Source of the DNA: Lepidurus packardi
Taxonomy: Eukaryota; Arthropoda; Branchiopoda; Notostraca; Triopsidae
DNA length: 64,000 bases
Direction: 5' to 3'
Assembly: GCA_023053545.1 (NCBI GenBank)
Contig: JAKZAN010000099.1
Span: 1 to 64,000, forward strand
The notes under the pieces are model-generated. The model did not search any database, was not told the origin of the DNA, and worked only from the letters and a program-made list of their open reading frames with translations. Shown here one piece after another: positions 31,951 through 46,800 of this stretch. The position numbers and the translations under genes were made by a program. Each line of letters starts with the position of its first letter. Position 1 is the first letter of the stretch.

Positions 31951-34900
31951 AGGAAATTTCATTGAAGTTTCAGGTAAAATTACAAGCATATTTCAACGAA
32001 ATTTCAATGAAATTTCAGTGTAATTTCAATAAGATTTCGAGGAAATTTCAGGTAAAATTACAAGCAAATTTCAAAGAAATTTCATTGAAATTTCAGGTAA
32101 AATTACAAGCATATTGCAAGGAAATTTCATTGAAGTTTCAGTGTAATTTCAATAAGATTTCGAAGAAATTTCAGGTAAAATTACAAGCAAATTTCAAGGA
32201 AATTTCATTAAAATTTGAGGTAAAATTACAAGCATATTTCAACGAAATTTCAATGAAATTTCAGTGTAATTTCAATAAGATTACGAGGAAATTTCAGGTA
32301 AAATTACAAGCAAATTTCAAGGGAATTTCATTGAAATTTGAGGTAAAATTACAAGCATATTTCAACGAAATTTCAATGAAATTTCAGTGTAATTTCAATA
32401 AGATTTCAAGGAAATTTCAGGTAAAATTACAAGCAAATTTCAAGGAAATTTCATTGAAATTTCAGGTTAAATTACAAGCAAATTTCAAGGAAATTTCACT
32501 GAAATTTAAAGTAAAATTACAAGCATATTTCAACGAAATTTCAATGAAATTTCAGTGTAATTTCAATAAGATTTCGAGGAAATTTCAGATAAAATTACAA
32601 GCAAATTTCAATGAAATTTCATTGAAATTTCAGGTAAAATAACAAGCATATTTCAACGAAATTTCAATGAAATTTCAGTGCAATTTCAATAAGATTTCGA
32701 GGAAATTTCAGATAAAATTACAAGCAAATTTCAAGGAAATTTCATTGAAATTTGAGGTAAAATTACAAGCATATTTCAACGAAATTTCAATGAAATTTCA
32801 GTGTAATTTCAATAAGACTTCGACGAAATTTCAGGTCTAATTACAAGCAAATTTCAAGGAAATTTCATTGAAGTTTCTGTGTAATTTCAATAAGATTTCG
32901 AAGAAATTTCAGGTAAAATTACAAGCAAATTTCAAGGAAATTTCATTGAAGTTTCAGTGTAATTTCAATAAGATTTCGAAGAAATTTCAGGTAAAATTAC
33001 AAGCAAATTTCAAGGAAATTTCATTGAAATTTGAGGTAAAATTACAAGCATATTTCAACGAAATTTCAATGAAATTTCAGTGTAATTTCAATAAGATTTC
33101 GAGGAAATTTCAGGTAAAATTACAAGCAAATTTCAAGGAAATTTCTTTGAAATTTCAGGTTAAATTACAAGCATATTTCAACGAAATTTCAATGAAATTT
33201 CAGTGTAATTTCAATAAGACTTCGACGAAATTTCAGGTCTAATTACAAGCAAATTTCAAGGAAATTTCATTGAAGTTTCTGTGTAATTTCAATAAGATTT
33301 CGAAGAAATTTCAGGTAAAATTACAAGCAAATTTCAAGGAAATTTCATTGAAATTTCAGGTAAAATTACAAGCATATTTCAACGAAATTTCAATGAAATT
33401 TCAGTGTAATTTCAATAAGATTTCGAGGAAATTTAAGATAAAATTACAAGTAAATTTCAATGAAATTTCATTGAAATTTCAGGTAAAATTACAAGCATAT
33501 TTCAACGAAATTTCAATGAAATTTCAGTGTAATTTCAATAAGATTTCGAGGAAATTTCAGATAAAATTACAAGCAAATTTAAAAGAAATTTCATTGAAAT
33601 TTCAGGTAAAATTACAAGCATATTTCAACGAAGTTTCAATGAAATTTCAGTGTAATTTCAATAAGATTTCGAGGAAATTTAAGATAAAATTACAAGTAAA
33701 TTTCAATGAAATTTCATTGAAATTTGAGGTAAAATTACAAGCATATTTCAACGAAATTTCAATGAAATTTCAGTGTAATTTCAATAAGATTTCGAGGAAA
33801 TTTAAGATAAAATTACAAGTAAATTTCAATGAAATTTCATTGAAATTTCAGGTAAAATTACAAGCATATTTCAACGAAATTTCAATGAAATTTCAGTGTA
33901 ATTTCAATAAGATTTCGAGGAAATTTCAGATAAAATTACAAGCAAATTTCAAAGAAATTTCATTGAAATTTCAGGTAAAATTACAAGCATATTTCAACGA
34001 AGTTTCAATGAAATTTCAGTGTAATTTTAATAAGATTTCGAGGAAATTTAAGATAAAATTACAAGTAAATTTCAATGAAATTTCATTGAAATTTCAGGTA
34101 AAATTACAAGCATATTTCAACGAAATTTCAATGAAATTTCAGTGTAATTTCAATAAGATTTCGAGGAAATTTCAGATAAAATTACAAGCAAATTTAAAAG
34201 AAATTTCATTGAAATTTCAGGTAAAATTACAAGCATATTTCAACGAAGTTTCAATGAAATTTCAGTGTAATTTCAATAAGATTTCGAGGAAATTTAAGAT
34301 AAAATTACAAGTAAATTTCAATGAAATTTCATTGAAATTTGAGGTAAAATTACAAGCATATTTCAACGAAATTTCAATGAAATTTCAGTGTAATTTCAAT
34401 AAGATTTCGAGGAAATTTAAGATAAAATTACAAGTAAATTTCAATGAAATTTCATTGAAATTTCAGGTAAAATTACAAGCATATTTCAACGAAATTTCAA
34501 TGAAATTTCAGTGTAATTTCAATAAGATTTCGAGGAAATTTCAGATAAAATTACAAGCAAATTTCAAAGAAATTTCATTGAAATTTCAGGTAAAATTACA
34601 AGCATATTTCAACGAAGTTTCAATGAAATTTCAGTGTAATTTTAATAAGATTTCGAGGAAATCTAAGATAAAATTACAAGTAAATTTCAATGAAATTTCA
34701 TTGAAATTTGAGGTAAAATTACAAGCATATTTCAACGAAATTTCAATGAAATTTCAGTGTAATTTCAATAAGATTTCGAGGAAATTTAAGATAAAATTAC
34801 AAGTAAATTTCAATGAAATTTCATTGAAATTTCAGGTAAAATTACAAGCATATTTCAACGAAATTTCAATGAAATTTCAGTGTAATTTCAATAAGATTTC

Positions 34901-37630
34901 GAGGAAATTTCAGATAAAATTACAAGCAAATTTCAAAGAAATTTCATTGAAATTTCAGGTAAAATTACAAGCATATTTCAACGAAGTTTCAATGAAATTT
35001 CAGTGTAATTTCAATAAGATTTCGAAGAAATTTCAGATAAAATTACAAGCAAATTGCAAGGAAATTTCATTGAAGTTTCAGTGTAATTTCAATAAGATTT
35101 CGAAGAAATTTCAGGTAAAATTACAAGCAAATTTCAAGGAAATTTCTTTGAAATTTCAGGTAAAGATACAAGCATATTTCAACAAAATTTCAATGAAATT
35201 TCAGTGTAATTTCAATAAGATTACGAGGAAATTTCAGGTAAAATTACAAGCAAATTTCAAGGAAATTTCATTGAAATTTGAGGTAAAATTACAAGCATAT
35301 TTCAACGAAATTTCAATGAAATTTCAGTGTAATTTCAATAAGATTTCAAGGAAATTTCAGGTAAAATTACAAGTAAATTTCAATGAAATTTCATTGAAAT
35401 TTGAGGTAAAATTACAAGCATATTTCAACGAAATTTCAATGAAATTTCAGTGTAATTTCAATAAGATTTCGAGGAAATTTCAGGTAAAAGTACCAGCAAA
35501 TTTCAAGGAAATTTCTTTGAAATTTCAGGTAAAATTACAAGCATATTTCAACGAAATTTCAATGAAATTTCAGTGTAATTTCAATAAGATTTCGACGAAA
35601 TTTCAGGTAAAATTACAAGCAAATTTCAAGGAAATTTCATTGAAGTTTCTGTTTAATTTCAGTAAGATTTCGAAGAAATTTCAGGTAAAATTACAAGCAA
35701 ATTTCAAGGAAATTTCATTGAAATTTCAGGTAAAATTACAAGCATATTTCAACGAAATTTCAATGAAATTTCAGTGTAATTTCAATAAGATTTCGAGGAA
35801 ATTTAAGATAAAATTACAAGTAAATTTCAATGAAATTTCATTGAAATTTCAGGTAAAATTACAAGCATATTTCAACGAAATTTCAATGAAATTTCAGTGT
35901 CATTTCAATAAGATTTCGAGGAAATTTCAGATAAAATTACAAGCAAATTTCAAGAAAATTTCATTGAAGTTTCAGTGTAATTTCAATAAGATTTCGAAGA
36001 AATTTCAGGTAAAATTACAAGCAAATTTCAAGGAAATTTCATTGAAATTTGAGGTAAAATTACAAGCATATTTCAACGAAATTTCAATGAAATTTCAGTG
36101 TAATTTCAATAAGATTTCGAGGAAATTTCAGGTAAAATTACAAGCAAATTTCAAGGAAATTTCTTTGAAATTTCAGGTTAAATTACAAGCATATTTCAAC
36201 GAAATTTCAATGAAATTTCAGTGTAATTTCAATAAGACTTCGACGAAATTTCAGGTAAAATTACAAGCAAATTTCAAGGAAATTTCATTGAAGTTTCTGT
36301 GTAATTTCAATAAGATTTCGAAGAAATTTCAGGTAAAATTACAACAAATTTCAAGGAAATTTCATTGAAATTTCAGGTAAAATTACAAGCATATTTCAAC
36401 GAAATTTCAATGAAATTTCAGTGTAATTTCAATAAGATTTCGAGGAAATTTAAGATAAAATTACAAGTAAATTTCAATGAAATTTCATTGAAATTTCAGG
36501 TAAACTTACAAGCATATTTCAACGAAATTTCAATGAAATTTCAGTGTAATTTCAATAAGATTTCGATTAAATTTCAGATAAAATTACAAGCAAATTTAAA
36601 AGAAATTTCATTGAAATTTCAGGTAAAATTACAAGCATATTTCAACGAAGTTTCAATGAAATTTCAGTGTAATTTCAATAAGATTTCGAGGAAATTTAAG
36701 ATAAAATTACAAGTAAATTTCAATGAAATTTCATTGAAATTTGAGGTAAAATTACAAGAATATTTCAACGAAATTTCAATGAAATTTCAGTGTAATTTCA
36801 ATAAGATTTCGAGGAAATTTAAGATAAAATTACAAGTAAATTTCAATGAAATTTCATTGAAATTTCAGGTAAAATTACAAGCATATTTCAACGAAATTTC
36901 AATGAAATTTCAGTGTAATTTCAATAAGATTTCGAGGAAATTTCAGATAAAATTACAAGCAAATTTCAAAGAAATTTCATTGAAATTTCAGGTAAAATTA
37001 CAAGCATATTTCAACGAAGTTTCAATGAAATTTCAGTGTAATTTTAATAAGATTTCGAGGAAATTTAAGATAAAATTACAAGTAAATTTCAATGAAATTT
37101 CATTGAAATTTCAGGTAAAATTACAAGCATATTTCAACGAAATTTCAATGAAATTTCAGTGTAATTTCAATAAGATTTCGAGGAAATTTCAGATAAAATT
37201 ACAAGCAAATTTAAAAGAAATTTCATTGAAATTTCAGGTAAAATTACAAGCATATTTCAACGAAGTTTCAATGAAATTTCAGTGTAATTTCAATAAGATT
37301 TCGAGGAAATTTAAGATAAAATTACAAGTAAATTTCAATGAAATTTCATTGAAATTTGAGGTAAAATTACAAGCATATTTCAACGAAATTTCAATGAAAT
37401 TTCAGTGTAATTTCAATAAGATTTCGAGGAAATTTAAGATAAAATTACAAGTAAATTTCAATGAAATTTCATTGAAATTTCAGGTAAAATTACAAGCATA
37501 TTTCAACGAAATTTCAATGAAATTTCAGTGTAATTTCAATAAGATTTCGAGGAAATTTCAGATAAAATTACAAGCAAATTTCAAAGAAATTTCATTGAAA
37601 TTTCAGGTAAAATTACAAGCATATTTCAAC

Positions 37631-39016
37631 GAAGTTTCAATGAAATTTCAGTGTAATTTTAATAAGATTTCGAGGAAATCTAAGATAAAATTACAAGTAA
37701 ATTTCAATGAAATTTCATTGAAATTTGAGGTAAAATTACAAGCATATTTCAACGAAATTTCAATGAAATTTCAGTGTAATTTCAATAAGATTTCGAGGAA
37801 ATTTCAGGTAAAATTACAAGCAAATTTCAAAGAAATTTCATTGAAATTTCAGGTAAAATTACAAGCATATTTCAACGAAATTTCAATGAAATTTCAGTGT
37901 AATTTCAATAAGATTTCGAAGAAATTTCAGATAAAATTACAAGCAAATTGCAAGGAAATTTCATTGAAGTTTCAGTGTAATTTCAATAAGATTTCGAAGA
38001 AATTTCAGGTAAAATTACAAGCAAATTTTAAGGAAATTTCTTTGAAATTTCAGGTAAAGATACAAGCATATTTCAACAAAATTTCAATGAAATTTCAGTG
38101 TAATTTCAATAAGATTACGAGGAAATTTCAGGTAAAATTACAAGCAAATTTCAAGGAAATTTCATTGAAATTTGAGGTAAAATTACAAGCATATTTCAAC
38201 GAAATTTCAATGAAATTTCAGTGTAATTTCAATAAGATTTCAAGGAAATTTCAGGTAAAATTACAAGAAAATTTCAAGGAAATGTCATTGAAATTTCAGG
38301 TAAAATTACAAGCATATTTCAACGAAGTTTCAATGAAATTTCAGTGTAATTTTAATAAGATTTCGAGGAAATCTAAGATAAAATTACAAGTAAATTTCAA
38401 TGAAATTTCATTGAAATTTGAGGTAAAATTACAAGCATATTTCAACGAAATTTCAATGAAATTTCAGTGTAATTTCAATAAGATTTCGAGGAAATTTCAG
38501 GTAAAATTACAAGCAAATTTCAAAGAAATTTCATTGAAATTTCAGGTAAAATTACAAGCATATTTCAACGAAATTTCAATGAAATTTCAGTGTAATTTCA
38601 ATAAGATTTCGAAGAAATTTCAGATAAAATTACAAGCAAATTGCAAGGAAATTTCATTGAAGTTTCAGTGTAATTTCAATAAGATTTCGAAGAAATTTCA
38701 GGTAAAATTACAAGCAAATTTTAAGGAAATTTCTTTGAAATTTCAGGTAAAGATACAAGCATATTTCAACAAAATTTCAATGAAATTTCAGTGTAATTTC
38801 AATAAGATTACGAGGAAATTTCAGGTAAAATTACAAGCAAATTTCAAGGAAATTTCATTGAAATTTGAGGTAAAATTACAAGCATATTTCAACGAAATTT
38901 CAATGAAATTTCAGTGTAATTTCAATAAGATTTCAAGGAAATTTCAGGTAAAATTACAAGAAAATTTCAAGGAAATGTCATTGAAATTTCAGGTAAAATT
39001 ACAAGCATATTTCAAC
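37631..39016 (+). repeat. 693-bp tandem duplication
   Basis: Two adjacent 693-bp units (37631-38323 and 38324-39016) share rare variants: GAAATCTAAGAT, CAAATTGCAAGG, CAAATTTTAAGG, GTAAAGATACAAGC and AAGAAAATTTC. 693 equals five monomers plus one 78-bp short unit. Confidence 0.75.
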
Positions 39017-39670
39017 GAAATTTCAATGAAATTTCAGTGTAATTTCAATAAGATTTCGAGGAAATTTCAGGTAAAATTACAAGTTAATTTCAAGGAAATT
39101 TCATTGAAGTTTCAGTCTAATTTCAATAAGATTTCGAGGAAATTTCAGGTAAAATTACAAGCAAAATTCAAGGAAATTTCATTGAAATTTCACGTAAAAT
39201 TACAAGCATATTTCAACGAAGTTTCAATGAAATTTCAGTGTAATTTCAATAAGATTTCGAGGAAATTTAGGATAAAATTTCAAGTAAATTTCAATGAAAT
39301 TTCATTGAAATTTGAGGTAAAATTACAAGCATATTTCAACGAAATTTCAATGAAATTTCAGTGTAATTTCAATAAGATTTCGAGGAAATTTCAGGTAAAA
39401 GTACCAGCAAATTTCAAGGAAATTTCTTTGAAATTTCAGGTAAAATTACAAGCATATTTCAACGAAATTTCAATGAAATTTCAGTGTAATTTCAATAAGA
39501 TTTCGACGAAATTTCAGGTAAAATTACAAGCAAATTTCAAGGAAATTTCATTGAAGTTTCTGTTTAATTTCAGTAAGATTTCGAAGAAATTTCAGGTAAA
39601 ATTACAAGCAAATTTCAAGGAAATTTCATTGAAATTTCAGGTAAAATTACAAGCATATTTCAACGAAATT

Positions 39671-40318
39671 TCAATGAAATTTCAGTGTAATTTCAATAAG
39701 ATTTCGAGGAAATTTAAGATAAAATTACAAGTAAATTTCAATGAAATTTCATTGAAATTTCAGGTAAAATTACAAGCATATTTCAACGAAATTTCAATGA
39801 AATTTCAGTGTAATTTCAATAAGATTTCGAGGAAATTTCAGATAAAATTACAAGCAAATTTCAAGAAAATTTCATTGAAGTTTCAGTGTAATTTCAATAA
39901 GATTTCGAAGAAATTTCAGGTAAAATTACAAGCAAATTTCAAGGAAATTTCATTGAAATTTGAGGTAAAATTACAAGCATATTTCAACGAAATTTCAATG
40001 AAATTTCAATGTAATTTCAATAAGATTTCGAGGAAATTTAAGATAAAATTACAAGTAAATTTCAATGAAATTTCATTGAAATTTCAGGTAAAATTACAAG
40101 CATATTTCAACGAAATTTCAATGAAATTTCAGTGTAATTTCAATAAGATTTCGAGGAAATTTCAGATAAAATTACAAGCAAATTTCAAGAAAATTTCATT
40201 GAAGTTTCAGTGTAATTTCAATAAGATTTCGAAGAAATTTCAGGTAAAATTACAAGCAAATTTCAAGGAAATTTCATTGAAATTTGAGGTAAAATTACAA
40301 GCATATTTCAACGAAATT
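39671..40318 (+). repeat. 324-bp tandem duplication
   Basis: Two 324-bp units (123+78+123) are marked by the CAAGAAAATTTC variant at about 39862 and 40186. The corresponding left-hand segment (about 2050-2380) has a single unit, so the duplication happened after those blocks separated. Confidence 0.75.
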
Positions 40319-40879
40319 TCAATGAAATTTCAGTGTAATTTCAATAAGATTTCGAGGAAATTTCAGGTAAAATTACAAGCAAATTTCAAGGAAATTTCTT
40401 TGAAATTTCAGGTTAAATTACAAGCATATTTCAACGAAATTTCAATGAAATTTCAGTGTAATTTCAATAAGACTTCGACGAAATTTCAGGTAAAATTACA
40501 AGCAAATTTCAAGGAAATTTCATTGAAGTTTCTGTGTAATTTCAATAAGATTTCGAAGAAATTTCAGGTAAAATTACAACAAATTTCAAGGAAATTTCAT
40601 TGAAATTTCAGGTAAAATTACAAGCATATTTCAACGAAATTTCAATGAAATTTCAGTGTAATTTCAATAAGATTTCGAGGAAATTTAAGATAAAATTACA
40701 AGTAAATTTCAATGAAATTTCATTGAAATTTCAGGTAAACTTACAAGCATATTTCAACGAAATTTCAATGAAATTTCAGTGTAATTTCAATAAGATTTCG
40801 AGGAAATTTCAGATAAAATTACAAGCAAATTTCAAAGAAATTTCAGGTAAAATTACAAGCATATTTCAACGAAGTTTCA

Positions 40880-43800
40880 ATGAAATTTCAGTGTAATTTC
40901 AAAAAGATTTCGAGGAAATTTAAGATAAAATTACAAGTAAATTTCAATGAAATTTCATTGAAATTTGAGGTAAAATTACAAGCATATTTCAACGAAATTT
41001 CAATGAAATTTCAGTGTAATTTCAATAAGATTTCGAGGAAATTTCAGGCAAAATTACAAGCAAATTTCAAGGAAATTTCTTTGAAATTTCAGGTAAAATT
41101 ACAAGCATATTTCAACGAAATTTCAATGAAATTTCAGTGTAATTTCAATAAGATTTCGACGAAATTTCAGGTAAAATTACAAGCAAACTTCAAGGAAATT
41201 TCATTAAAGTTTCTGTGTAATTTCAGTAAGATTTCGAAGAAATTTCAGGTAAAATTACAAGCAAATTTCAAGGAAATTTTATTGAAATTTCAGGTAATAC
41301 TACAAGCATATTTCAACGAAATTTCAATGAAATTTCAGCGTAATTTCAATAAGATTTCGAGGAAATTTCAGGTAAAATTACAAGCAAATTTCATGGAAAT
41401 TTCATTGAAGTTTCAGTCTAATTTCAATAAGATTTCGAGGAAATTTCAGGTAAAATTACATGCAAATTTCAGTGTAATTTCAATAAGATTTCGAGGAAAT
41501 TTCAGGTAAAATTACAAGCAAATTTCACGTAAAATTACAAGCATGTTTCAACGAAATTTCAATGAAATTTCAGGTAAAATTACAAGCAAATTTCAAGGAA
41601 ATTTCATTGAAATTTGAGGTAAAATTACAAGCATATTTCAACGAAATTTCAATGAAATTTCAGTGTAATTTCAATAAGATTTCGAGGAAATTTCAGGTAA
41701 AATTACAAGCAAATTTCAAGGAAATTTCATTTAAATTTCAGTGTAATTTCAATAAGAGTTCGAAGAAATTTCAGGTAAAATTACAAGCAAATTTCAAGGA
41801 AATTTCATTGAAATTTCAGGTAAAATTACAAGCAAATTTCAAGGAAATTTCGTTGAAATTTGAGGTAAAATTACAAGCATATTTAAACGAAATTTCAATG
41901 AAATTTCATTGTAATTTAAATAAGATTTCGAGGAAATTTCAGGTAAAATTAAAAGCAAATTTCAAGGAAATTTCATTGAAATTTCAGGTAAAATTACAAG
42001 CATATTTCAACGAAATTTCAATGAAATTTCAGTGTAATTTCAATAAGATTTCGATTAAATTTCAGATAAAATTACAAGCAAATTCCAATGAAATTTCATT
42101 GAAATTTCAGGTAAAATAACAAGCATATTTCAACGAAATTTGAATGAAATTTCAGTGCAATTTCAATAAGATTTCGAGGAAATTTCAGATAAAATTACAA
42201 GCAAATTTCAATTAAATTTCATTGAAGTTTCAGTGTAATTTCAATAAGATTTCGAAGAAATTTCAGGTAAAATTACAAGCAAATTTCAAGGAAATTTCAT
42301 TGAAATTTGAAGTAAAATTACAAGCATATTTCAACGAAATTTCAATGAAATTTCAGTGTAATTTGAAAAAGATTTCGAGGAAATTTAAGATAAAATTACA
42401 AGTAAATTTCAATGAATTTTCATTGAAATTTGAGGTAAAATTACAAGCATATTTCAACGAAATTTCAATGAAATTTCAGTGTAATTTCAATAAGATTTCG
42501 AGGAAATTTCAGGCAAAATTACAAGCAAATTTCAAGGAAATTTCTTTGAAATTTCAGGTAAAATTACAAGCATATTTCAACGAAATTTCAATGAAATTTC
42601 AGTGTAATTTCAATAAGATTTCGACGAAATTTCAGGTAAAATTACAAGCAAACTTCAAGGAAATTTCATTAAAGTTTCTGTGTAATTTCAGTAAGATTTC
42701 GAAGAAATTTCAGGTAAAATTACAAGCAAATTTCAAGGAAATTTTATTGAAATTTCAGGTAATACTACAAGCATATTTCAACGAAATTTCAATGAAATTT
42801 CAGCGTAATTTCAATAAGATTTCGAGGAAATTTCAGGTAAAATTACAAGCAAATTTCATGGAAATTTCATTGAAGTATCAGTCTAATTTCAATAAGATTT
42901 CGAGGAAATTTCAGGTAAAATTACATGCAAATTTCAGTGTAATTTCAATAAGATTTCGAGGAAATTTCAGGTAAAATTACAAGCAAATTTCACGTAAAAT
43001 TACAAGCATGTTTCAACGAAATTTCAATGAAATTTCAGGTAAAATTACAAGCAAATTTCAAGGAAATTTCATTGAAATTTGAGGTAAAATTACAAGCATA
43101 TTTCAACGAAATTTCAATGAAATTTCAGTGTAATTTCAATAAGATTTCGAGGAAATTTCAGGTAAAATTACAAGCAAATTTCAAGGAAATTTCATTTAAA
43201 TTTCAGTGTAATTTCAATAAGATTTCGAAGAAATTTCAGGTAAAATTACAAGCAAATTTCAAGGAAATTTCATTGAAATTTCAGGTAAAATTACAAGCAA
43301 ATTTCAAGGAAATTTCGTTGAAATTTGAGGTAAAATTACAAGCATATTTAAACGAAATTTCAATGAAATTTCATTGTAATTTAAATAAGATTTCAAGGAA
43401 ATTTCAGGTAAAATTAAAAGCAAATTTCAAGGAAATTTCATTGAAATTTCAGGTAAAATTACAAGCATATTTCAACGAAATTTCAATGAAATTTCAGTGT
43501 AATTTCAATAAGATTTCGATTAAATTTCAGATAAAATTACAAGCAAATTCCAATGAAATTTCATTGAAATTTCAGGTAAAATAACAAGCATATTTCAACG
43601 AAATTTCAATGAAATTTCAGTGCAATTTCAATAAGATTTCGAGGAAATTTCAGATAAAATTACAAGCAAATTTCAATTAAATTTCATTGAAGTTTCAGTG
43701 TAATTTCAATAAGATTTCGAAGAAATTTCAGGTAAAATTACAAGCAAATTTCAAGGAAATTTCATTGAAATTTGAAGTAAAATTACAAGCATATTTCAAC

Positions 43801-46800
43801 GAAATTTCAATGAAATTTCAGTGTAATTTCAATAAGATTTCGAGGAAATTTCAGGTAAAATTACAAGCAAATTTCAAGGAAATTTAATTGAAGTTTCAGT
43901 CTAAGTTCAATAAGATTTCGAGAAAATTTCAGGTAAAATTACATGCAAATTTCAAGGAAATTTCGTTGAAATTTCAGGTAAAATTACAAGCATATTTCAA
44001 CGAAATTTCAATGAAATTTCAGTGTAATTTCAATAAGATTTCGAGGAAATTTCAGGTAAAATTACAAGCAAATTTCAAAGAAATTTCATTGAAATTTCAG
44101 TTAAAATTACAAGCATATTTCAACGAAATTTCAATGAAATTTCAGTGTAATTTCAATAAGATTACGAGGAAATTTAAGATAAAATTACAAGTAAATTTCA
44201 ATGAAATTTCATTGAAATTTCAGGTAAAATTACAAGCATATTTCAACGAAATTTCAATGAAATTTCAGTGTAATTTCAATAAGATTTCGAGGAAATTTCA
44301 GATAAAATTACAAGCAAATTTCAAGGAAATTTCATTGAAGTTTCAGTGTAATTTTAATAAGATTTCGAAGAAATTTCAGGTAAAATTACAAGCAAATTTC
44401 AAGGAAATTTCATTGAAATTTGAGGTAAAATTACAAGCATATTTCAACGAAATTTCAATGAAATTTCAGTGTAATTTCAATAAGATTTCGAGGAAATTTC
44501 AGGTAAAATTACAAGCAAATTTCAAGGAAATTTCTTTGAAATTTCGGGTAAAATTACAAGCATATTTCAACGAAATTTCAATGAAATTTCAGTGTAATTT
44601 CAATAAGATTTCGAGGAAATTTCAGGTAAAATTACAAGCAAATTTCAAGGAAATTTCTTTGAAATTTCAGGTAAAATTACAAGCATATTTCAACGAAATT
44701 TCAATGAAATTTCAGTGTAATTTCAATAAGATTTCGACGAAATTTCAGGTAAAATTACAAGCATATTTAAACGAAATTTCAATGAAATTTCATTGTAATT
44801 TAAATAAGATTTCGAGGAAATTTCAGGTAAAATTAAAAGCAAATTTCAAGGAAATTTCATTGAAATTTCAGGTAAAATTACAAGCATATTTCAACGAAAT
44901 TTTAATGAAATTTCAGTGTAATTTCAATAAGATTTCGATTAAATTTCAGATAAAATTACAAGCAAATTCCAATGAAATTTCATTGAAATTTCAGGTAAAA
45001 TAACAAGCATATTTCAACGAAATTTCAATGAAATTTCAGTGCAATTTCAATAAGATTTCGAGGAAATTTCAGATAAAATTACAAGCAAATTTCAATTAAA
45101 TTTCATTGAAGTTTCAGTGTAATTTCAATAAGATTTCGAAGAAATTTCAGGTAAAATTACAAGCAAATTTCAAGGAAATTTCATTGAAATTTGAAGTAAA
45201 ATTACAAGCATATTTCAACGAAATTTCAATGAAATTTCAGTGTAATTTCAATAAGATTTCGAGGAAATTTCAGGTAAAATTACAAGCAAATTTCAAGGAA
45301 ATTTAATTGAAGTTTCAGTCTAAGTTCAATAAGATTTCGAGGAAATTTCAGGTAAAATTACATGCAAATTTCAAGGAAATTTCGTTGAAATTTCAGGTAA
45401 AATTACAAGCATATTTCAACGAAATTTCAATGAAATTTCAGTGTAATTTCAATAAGATTTCGAGGAAATTTCAGGTAAAATTACAAGCAAATTTCAAAGA
45501 AATTTCATTGAAATTTCAGTTAAAATTACAAGCATATTTCAACGAAATTTCAATGAAATTTCAGTGTAATTTCAATAAGATTACGAGGAAATTTAAGATA
45601 AAATTACAAGTAAATTTCAATGAAATTTCATTGAAATTTCAGGTAAAATTACAAGCATATTTCAACGAAATTTCAATGAAATTTCAGTGTAATTTCAATA
45701 AGATTTCGAGGAAATTTCAGATAAAATTACAAGCAAATTTCAAGGAAATTTCATTGAAGTTTCAGTGTAATTTTAATAAGATTTCGAAGAAATTTCAGGT
45801 AAAATTACAAGCAAATTTCAAGGAAATTTCATTGAAATTTGAGGTAAAATTACAAGCATATTTCAACGAAATTTCAATGAAATTTCAGTGTAATTTCAAT
45901 AAGATTTCGAGGAAATTTAAGATAAAATTACAAGTAAATTTCAAGGAAATTTCATTGAAATTTCAGGTAAAATTACAAGCATATTTCAACGAAATTTCAA
46001 TGAAATTTCAGTGTAATTTCAATAAGATTTCGAGGAAATTTCAGATAAAATTACAAGCAAATTTCAAGGAAATTTCATTGAAGTTTCAGTGTAATTTTAA
46101 TAAGATTTCGAAGAAATTTCAGGTAAAATTACAAGCAAATTTCAAGGAAATTTCATTGAAATTTGAGGTAAAATTACAAGCATATTTCAACGAAATTTCA
46201 ATGAAATTTCAGTGTAATTTCAATAAGATTTCGAGGAAATTTCAGGTAAAATTACAAGCAAATTTCAAGGAAATTTCTTTGAAATTTCGGGTAAAATTAC
46301 AAGCATATTTCAACGAAATTTCAATGAAATTTCAGTGTAATTTCAATAAGATTTCGAGGAAATTTCAGGTAAAATTACAAGCAAATTTCAAGGAAATTTC
46401 TTTGAAATTTCAGGTAAAATTACAAGCATATTTCAACGAAATTTCAATGAAATTTCAGTGTAATTTCAATAAGATTTCGACGAAATTTGAGGTAAAATTA
46501 CAAGCATATTTAAACGAAATTTCAATGAAATTTCATTGTAATTTAAATAAGATTTCGAGGAAATTTCAGGTAAAATTAAAAGCAAATTTCAAGGAAATTT
46601 CATTGAAATTTCAGGTAAAATTACAAGCATATTTCAACGAAATTTCAATGAAATTTCAGTGTAATTTCAATAAGATTTCGATTAAATTTCAGATAAAATT
46701 ACAAGCAAATTCCAATGAAATTTCATTGAAATTTCAGGTAAAATAACAAGCATATTTCAACGAAATTTCAATGAAATTTCAGTGCAATTTCAATAAGATT

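Larger units (their letters stand above)
33270..40600 (+). repeat. 4.2-kb higher-order duplication with 369/615-bp sub-periodicity
   Basis: The deletion variant ACAACAAATTTC occurs at about 36343 and 40578, 4235 bp apart, in matching contexts; a third instance is at about 2638. The GAAGTTTCAATG variant recurs at 33630, 33999, 34245, 34614 and 34983. It recurs again at 36647, 37016, 37262 and 37631. The steps are 369, 246, 369 and 369, then 369, 246 and 369 bp, i.e. 3, 2, 3 and 3 monomers of 123 bp. Confidence 0.8.
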
